Shown: positions 59,500 to 64,000 of the stretch, piece after piece | Layout of the letters: each line of letters begins with the position of its first letter | How positions within the stretch are numbered: the first letter of the stretch is position 1 | Assembly (NCBI RefSeq): GCF_035978755.1 | Contig: NZ_CP108414.1 | Coordinates: forward strand, 5,146,001 to 5,210,000 | Length of the DNA stretch: 64,000 nucleotides | Direction of reading: 5' to 3' | Source of the DNA: Streptomyces sp. NBC_01298 | GTDB taxonomy: Bacteria; Actinomycetota; Actinomycetes; Streptomycetales; Streptomycetaceae | Translations under genes and position numbers: made by a program | Notes under the pieces: model-generated | Seen by the model: the letters and a program-made list of their open reading frames with translations, nothing else | Database searches by the model: none | Told to the model about the DNA's origin: nothing

Positions 59500-60834
59500 G
59501 TGAGTGCTTTCGGGCGTGGAGAGACCGCCGACGATCTGCTCGCAGCGCTGCTGGACGGGATGGACGCGGCCTTGTGCGCGTTCGACGCCGACGGCGTGAT
59601 CACCCACTGGAACCGTGAGGCCGAGCGGATCCTGGGGTGGTCGGCGATCGAGGCCGTGGGGCGCAAGGGGTTCGCGGGGTGGGCCGTACGGGCCGCCGAC
59701 GCGCAGGACGTGCACGACAGGCTCATGGCCGCGCAGGAGGTGCCGGGGCGGCAGGTGCACGAGTTCGCCCTGCTGACCAAGGACGGCGGGCGGGTGCTCG
59801 TGCGGACCCAGTCCGCGGGGGTGCCGGGCGCCGACGGGAAGCCGGCCGGGGTGTACTGCGCCTTCAGCGAGGTGCACGCGCAGATCGACCTCGAGCGTTC
59901 CATCGCCTTGAGCGAGGCCCTCATGGAGGACGCCTCCTGGGGGGTCGTGCTCGTCGACGTGGACCTGCGCCCGGCCGTGGTCAACGTGCACGCCGCCCGC
60001 GCCTTCGGCTCCGGCCGCACCGTGCTGCTCGGGCGGCCGCTGGGCGAGCTGCTCGCGCAGGGGGTGGAGGAGCTGGAGGGGGCCCTGCAGCACGTACTGG
60101 CCGAAGGCGCGCCCCCGGCGCCGCTGGAGCTGTGGGTGTCCGTACGGGGCCCCGAGGGCGTGCGGCGGCGGTGCTGGCGGTGCGGGTTCCTGCGCCTGGC
60201 GTCGCCGCTCGCGGAGGAACCCGTACCGCTCGGGGTGGCGCTGCTGTTCCAGGACGTCACCGAGGCCCGGCAGGCACAGCTGGACACCGCTCAGCTGCGG
60301 TTCCGGTCCCATCAGCTGTACCGGGCCGGGCGGGCCGCCGCCGAGTGCGAGGACCCGGCGGAGGCGGCGGCGGTCCGGCTGGAGTTCGCCCTGGCGGGCT
60401 TCGCCGAGCACGCGCTGGTGGACGTACTGGACGTACTGGACGGCTCGCCGCGGGAGCGCGTACGGCTGCTGCGCTGGGCGGCGTTCCCGCCGGGCAGCTT
60501 GCCGGGGCTGCCCGAGCCCGGGGCGATCCCCGTGCGCTACGAGGCGGGCCACCCGGCGCTCCAGGCGCTGGACCGGGCCGGGTCGGTGCGGGCCGGCGCG
60601 CCGCGCGGGCAGGCCGACGCGGCGTGGGCGGGCGCCCGGCGCTGGCCCGAGGACGCGGCGCACGCCCTGTGCACGGTCCTGCGCAGCAGGGGCCGGAACC
60701 TGGGGACGCTGACGTTCCTGCGGGGCCCGTCGAGACCCGCCTTCGAGCGCGCGGACGCGGCGTACGCGGAGGAGGTGGCGGCCCGCGTCGCCGCGGACCT
60801 GGACCTGGCGGGGCGGAGTCCGCGCAAGGCCTAA
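59500..60834 (+). CDS. PAS-domain protein
   Basis: 444 residues from GTG 59500, with AGGGGG upstream. The first PAS domain at ~15-130 contains LLDGMDAALCAFDADGVITHWNREAERILGW. The second, at ~150-270, contains SWGVVLVDVDLRPAVVN and ends in DVTEARQAQLD. The C-terminal ~150 residues look GAF-like (AGHPALQALDRAGSVRAG). No kinase, GGDEF or phosphatase module is present, so it may be a sensor partner. It converges with the SIS gene. Confidence 0.78.
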   Translation: MSAFGRGETADDLLAALLDGMDAALCAFDADGVITHWNREAERILGWSAIEAVGRKGFAGWAVRAADAQDVHDRLMAAQEVPGRQVHEFALLTKDGGRVLVRTQSAGVPGADGKPAGVYCAFSEVHAQIDLERSIALSEALMEDASWGVVLVDVDLRPAVVNVHAARAFGSGRTVLLGRPLGELLAQGVEELEGALQHVLAEGAPPAPLELWVSVRGPEGVRRRCWRCGFLRLASPLAEEPVPLGVALLFQDVTEARQAQLDTAQLRFRSHQLYRAGRAAAECEDPAEAAAVRLEFALAGFAEHALVDVLDVLDGSPRERVRLLRWAAFPPGSLPGLPEPGAIPVRYEAGHPALQALDRAGSVRAGAPRGQADAAWAGARRWPEDAAHALCTVLRSRGRNLGTLTFLRGPSRPAFERADAAYAEEVAARVAADLDLAGRSPRKA

Positions 60835-60882
60835 GGCGTGGGGCCAGGCGTCGCGGGCCCGGCAAGGACCGAAAGAGACGGC

Positions 60883-61638
60883 CTAGTGGCGGAAGAAGAT
60901 GCGGTCGCCGTACTCCTGCATCACGCGGCCGTTCCACTCGTGGCCGCCGTCCACGTTGCCCGAGCGCAGCAGCGGCGGCTCGACCCCGCGGGCGACGAGC
61001 TCGCCGGCCGCGGCGGCCATGACCGCCTGCATGATCGCGCTGGTCACGACGGTGGAGGCGGGGGCGAAGGGGGCTTCGATGCCCTCGTGGGTGAGCTCGG
61101 CGTCGCCGACCGCGATCTTGCTGTCGAGGACGATGTCGCAGTGGTCCTTGAGGAAGGTGCCGGAGACGTGGCGGGATTTGGTGTCGGTCGCGTAGGCCAC
61201 CGAGGTGACGCCGATGACCTTGAGACCGATCGCGCGTGCGTTCATGGCCATCTCGACCGGCAGGGCGTTGCGCCCGGAGAGGGAGATGATCACGAGGACG
61301 TCGCCGTCACTGGCCGGGCTGCTGTCCAGGACCGCTCCGGCGAGGCCGTCGACGCGCTCCAGGGCGCTGCCGAGGGTGGCGGGCATGACGTCGATGCCGG
61401 CGGTGCCGGGAACGGCGAGGAAGTTCATCAGGGCGAGTCCGCCGGCCCGGTAGACCACGTCCTGGGCCGGGAGCGAGGAGTGCCCGGCGCCGAAGGCGAA
61501 GAGCTTGTTCCCGGCGGCCACGGCGTCCGCGATGACGGTGCCTGCCTCGTTGATGCGGGCGGACTCCTCGTCCCGTACCCGCTCCAGCAGGCCGATCGCG
61601 GCGTCGAAGAACTGACCGGCCAGCTTGCTCTCGCTCAT
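60883..61638 (-). CDS. SIS-domain sugar isomerase-like protein (UPF0309 type)
   Basis: 251 residues from ATG 61638, with GGAAGG upstream. KLFAFGAGHSSLPAQDVVYRAGG and VLVIISLSGRNALPVEMAM are the SIS sugar-phosphate-binding segments. The Glu/His-rich end ETGGHEWNGRVMQ-like is typical of UPF0309. It probably binds or isomerises an amino-sugar phosphate. A DasR-like box 65-78 bases upstream of the ATG supports an amino-sugar link. It is divergent from dmdR. Confidence 0.85.
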   Translation of the reverse strand: MSESKLAGQFFDAAIGLLERVRDEESARINEAGTVIADAVAAGNKLFAFGAGHSSLPAQDVVYRAGGLALMNFLAVPGTAGIDVMPATLGSALERVDGLAGAVLDSSPASDGDVLVIISLSGRNALPVEMAMNARAIGLKVIGVTSVAYATDTKSRHVSGTFLKDHCDIVLDSKIAVGDAELTHEGIEAPFAPASTVVTSAIMQAVMAAAAGELVARGVEPPLLRSGNVDGGHEWNGRVMQEYGDRIFFRH

Positions 61639-61700
61639 ACGCCGATGGCCTTCCGGGGTGGGAGTGGGTGAGGTTGTCGTCCGTGTCCGCCGCTCACCGT

Positions 61701-61716
61701 GCGGTCTGGACCAAGG
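61701..61716 (-). promoter_or_regulatory. DasR-like box in the SIS promoter
   Basis: On the minus strand TGGTCCAGACC (61703-61713), 11 of 12 bases of the chitinase operator TGGTCCAGACCT. Just upstream on the same strand are TTGACG and TTGACA words that can serve as -35 elements, so the box overlaps the -10/start area. Confidence 0.5.
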
Positions 61717-61906
61717 GCGTGTCAATACGAACGTCAATCCAAGGGGCGAAAGGCCCGGTGGGGGGCGTAATGAGAGGCGGCCGGGGGGTCCGGGGAGGCG
61801 TTTGGGGGCAGTCCGGAACAGCCCTTGACGTCCAGCACGGGACGGTTGTCGGCGCGATGCGTCAGAATTGGGGGCAGGGCCAGCGCACGCAATCCGAGGG
61901 GCACGA

Positions 61907-62599
61907 ATGTCCGGACTGATCGATACCACGGAGATGTACCTCCGCACCATCCTCGAACTGGAAGAGGAAGGTGTGGTCCCCATGCGCGCCCGCATCGCCG
62001 AGCGGCTCGACCAGAGCGGCCCGACGGTGAGTCAGACGGTGGCGCGGATGGAGCGCGACGGCCTGGTGGCGGTAGCCAGCGACCGGCACCTGGAGCTGAC
62101 GGACGAGGGTCGCAAGCTCGCGACGCGGGTGATGCGCAAGCACCGTCTCGCGGAGTGCCTGCTCGTCGACGTCATCGGCCTGGAGTGGGAGCAGGTGCAC
62201 GCCGAGGCCTGCCGCTGGGAGCACGTGATGAGCGAGGCGGTGGAGCGGCGGGTGCTGGAGCTGCTGCGTCACCCGACCGAGTCGCCGTACGGGAACCCGA
62301 TCCCGGGGCTCGAGGAACTGGGCGAGAAGGCGGAGGCCGATCCCTTCCTGGAGGAGGGCATGGTCAGCCTGGCGGAGCTGGACCCGGGCGCCGAAGGCAA
62401 GACCGTGGTGATCCGCCGGATCGGCGAGCCGATCCAGACGGACGCGCAGCTGATGTACACGTTGCGGCGGGCGGGCGTGCAGCCCGGCTCGGTGGTCAGC
62501 GTGACCGAGTCGCCCGGCGGTGTGCTGGTCGGCAGTGGGGGCGAGGCCGCGGAGCTGGAGGCGGACGTCGCCTCCCACGTGTTCGTGGCGAAGCGCTGA
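61907..62599 (+). CDS. dmdR1: DtxR-family iron-dependent repressor, DmdR-type
   Basis: 230 residues from ATG 61907, with GAGGGG upstream. All DtxR metal ligands are present at their classical numbers: Met10, His79, Glu83, His98, Cys102, Glu105, His106. The HTH is at 27-50 (ARIAERLDQSGPTVSQTVARMERDGL), dimerisation domain follows, and the SH3-like C-terminal domain is at ~150-230. It represses iron-uptake and siderophore genes when loaded with Fe2+. The 230-residue length and position fit S. coelicolor DmdR1 (assignment recalled). An antisense frame overlaps it. Confidence 0.92.
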   Translation: MSGLIDTTEMYLRTILELEEEGVVPMRARIAERLDQSGPTVSQTVARMERDGLVAVASDRHLELTDEGRKLATRVMRKHRLAECLLVDVIGLEWEQVHAEACRWEHVMSEAVERRVLELLRHPTESPYGNPIPGLEELGEKAEADPFLEEGMVSLAELDPGAEGKTVVIRRIGEPIQTDAQLMYTLRRAGVQPGSVVSVTESPGGVLVGSGGEAAELEADVASHVFVAKR

Positions 62600-62617
62600 C
62601 GGACGGAGGGGTTGGGG

Positions 62618-62689
62618 GGTCTTCGACGGCTGTCTGGTCTTCGGCAGCCGTGTGGTCTTCGATAGCGGTGTTGTCTTCGACAGGCTGAC
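62618..62689. repeat. 18-bp imperfect tandem repeat
   Basis: Four units of GGTCTTCGACGGCTGTCT type at 62618, 62636, 62654 and 62672, just past the dmdR stop. Read on the minus strand they encode VEDxTA-like steps; this is probably a by-product of the repeat. Confidence 0.75.
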
Positions 62690-62771
62690 GCACGGGCGTT
62701 CGATCTGGTCGCCAGTGCGAGCGAATCCGGCTGGTGTCGGCCGGCGTGGACCGGTGCGGATCTGTATGGAT

Positions 62772-62799
62772 GGTCCCGGCGCCTTACGGCGCCGGGACC
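62772..62799 (+). terminator. Terminator after dmdR
   Basis: GGTCCCGGCGCC (62772-62783) pairs with GGCGCCGGGACC (62788-62799) across TTAC, a 12-bp perfect stem. Confidence 0.85.
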
Positions 62800-63015
62800 G
62801 GTCCTCCCCTGCTTGACCTGGAGCCCCGAGCTCTCAAGGTCATCCCTTCGGACCGTCTTCCCCGAGCGGTCCGCCTCCCTGTTGAAAGGATCTCCATCGG
62901 CAGCGGCGGTCAATCCTTGAGCAAGGTCACTCGAAAGAGCGGTGTTGGCGGCGAGAACCCCGTTTTCGAATACGGGTTCGATACTGTGGCCGGGAGCGAA
63001 GGGGGTGCATCTGCG

Positions 63016-63945
63016 GTGGTACGACGCCTCGATGTGACGGGGGCCGACGGCGTACGCCTGGCGGCCTGGGAATTCCGCGGAGCGACGGCGGAGCGTGGGC
63101 CTGAGCCCGAGACGGATCCGTCGCGGTCGCCGTCGCCGCCGCTTGCGCCGTCGGGCGAGCCCGCGGCCCTCTTACTGCACGGCTTGATGGGCCGCGCCTT
63201 CCACTGGGCGGGCACCGCACGCTGGCTCGGCGCGAGCCGCCGCGTCGTGGCTCTCGACCAGCGCGGCCACGGGCAGAGCGAGCGCCCCCCGACCTCCGGC
63301 CCCGCCGGCTCCGTCGCCTACGGCCGGGAGGCCTTCGTGGCCGACGCCGAAGCGGCCGTCGAGCAGCTCGGCCTCGCGCCGGTGACGCTGATCGGCCATT
63401 CCATGGGCGCCCTCACCGCCTGGCAGCTGGCGGCCCGCCGCCCCGACCTCGTGGCGGCCCTGGTCATCTGCGACATGCGGGCGTCCGCGCTCGGGGAGGC
63501 CTCGCAGCAGGAATGGGAGGAATGGTTCCGCCACTGGCCGCTGCCGTTCCCCACCCAGGACGCCGCGCGGCGCTGGTTCGGCGAGGACGACCCGCGGGTC
63601 GAGCGCCCGGACCCCGGCCGGGGCGAGTTCTTCGCGGAGGTCATGCACGAGGCCGACGACGGCTGGCGGCCGCTGTTCTCGCGCCGCCAGATGCTGAGCG
63701 CGCGGGAGACGTGGGTGCACGACGCGCACTGGGAGGAGCTCGCCCAGGTCCGCTGCCCGACGCTGGTCGTCCGCGGCCTGGACGGCGAACTGGGCCGGGC
63801 GGAGGCCCAGGAAATGGTCCGCGTCCTGCCGGCCGGACAGTACGCGGAGATCCCGGACGCCGGCCACTACCTCCACTACGACCACCCGGCGGCCTGGCGC
63901 GCGGCGGTGGAGCCGTTCCTGGAGGGCGTCAAGGCACCGGCATGA
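63016..63945 (+). CDS. Alpha/beta hydrolase
   Basis: 309 residues from GTG 63016, with GAAGGGGG 10-17 bases upstream. A longer frame reaches a TTG at 62918 and beyond, but without ribosome site. LLLHGLMGRAFHW gives the oxyanion loop, GHSMGALTAW the Ser nucleophile, and DAGHYLHYDHP the His. It is a soluble carboxylesterase/lipase-like enzyme; substrate unknown. It is separated from dmdR by a terminator and has its own promoter. Confidence 0.85.
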   Translation: MVRRLDVTGADGVRLAAWEFRGATAERGPEPETDPSRSPSPPLAPSGEPAALLLHGLMGRAFHWAGTARWLGASRRVVALDQRGHGQSERPPTSGPAGSVAYGREAFVADAEAAVEQLGLAPVTLIGHSMGALTAWQLAARRPDLVAALVICDMRASALGEASQQEWEEWFRHWPLPFPTQDAARRWFGEDDPRVERPDPGRGEFFAEVMHEADDGWRPLFSRRQMLSARETWVHDAHWEELAQVRCPTLVVRGLDGELGRAEAQEMVRVLPAGQYAEIPDAGHYLHYDHPAAWRAAVEPFLEGVKAPA

Positions 63946-64000
63946 GGCCCGCTCGGCGCCGGGCGCGCGTCCTGAACTAGCCGGTGGCCCGGCCCGGTTG

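Larger units (their letters stand above)
62600..63015. other. Intergenic region dmdR / hydrolase
   Basis: 416 bases. It contains an 18-bp imperfect repeat (62618-62689), the dmdR terminator (62772-62799) and a GATACTGTG -10-like site near 62980 that would serve the hydrolase start at 63016. No coding frame is convincing. Confidence 0.6.

Noticed and set aside
61639..61906. Iron box for DmdR autoregulation
   Set aside because: No TTAGGTTAGGCTCACCTAA-like palindrome was found in the dmdR upstream region.

Overview
The window is very GC-rich, uses GTG and TTG starts freely and carries families typical of Streptomyces (DUF3027, DUF2530, DUF5937 regulator, TerD, sacsin-type GHKL ATPase, class F sortase, DmdR-type iron regulator). 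I read it as a chromosomal segment of a Streptomyces or close relative. I see no rRNA, tRNA, CRISPR array, insertion sequence or prophage. The stretch from serC to the end (serC, acyl-CoA operon, citrate synthase, pdxH, SIS protein, dmdR) looks like conserved chromosomal backbone.

Layout. 1-2211: the start of an MFS exporter and a DUF3027 gene. 2229-9009: a surface-polysaccharide block made of acyltransferase, sugar epimerase, GT2, rfbA (leftward) and rfbB plus a Wzx-like flippase (rightward). 9007-12333: a 25-bp tandem repeat, then a fused double permease and an ATPase of the nitrate/sulfonate ABC type. 12366-14211: an NfeD-like protein and a flotillin. 14283-20848: a small unknown, an HTH/PLD-like regulator, a secreted propeller, an SGNH hydrolase, an aldo/keto reductase, a tiny membrane protein, ThpR, an MFS exporter and its MarR regulator. 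20969-28828: an RHH protein, NCS2 purine permease, DUF2530, P-type ATPase, RHH/PIN toxin-antitoxin pair, MFS exporter and divergent DUF5937 regulator. 28860-36485: a hypothetical, a sacsin-like ATPase opposite terD, sortase F with a co-transcribed secreted partner, and serC. 36602-46496: a FAD/Fe-S oxidoreductase, EamA exporter, a possible heme-oxygenase-like protein, a membrane PLD-like protein, a WYL regulator with a divergent DUF1579-type gene, a HAD phosphatase and a Tat-secreted hydrolase.

46727-56249 is a tightly coupled catabolic operon: TIGR03084, AtuA, carboxylase beta, biotin carboxylase alpha, acyl-CoA dehydrogenase, enoyl-CoA hydratase, TetR. Its content matches the acyclic-terpene/leucine (Atu/Liu) scheme, in which a branched enoyl-CoA is carboxylated, hydrated and oxidised. 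A palindrome in front of its first gene is a candidate operator. 56340-63945 holds citrate synthase, pdxH, a PH-domain protein with a probable frameshift, a PAS protein, a SIS protein and dmdR with an antisense open frame, then an alpha/beta hydrolase.

The least ordinary features are in DNA and RNA rather than protein families: a leftward promoter, 12-codon ORF and branched hairpin downstream of pdxH; two chitin-operator/DasR-like sites; a DevR-like box; a 12-5-12 operator at the WYL regulator; and several short tandem repeats, two of them inside the AtuA protein.
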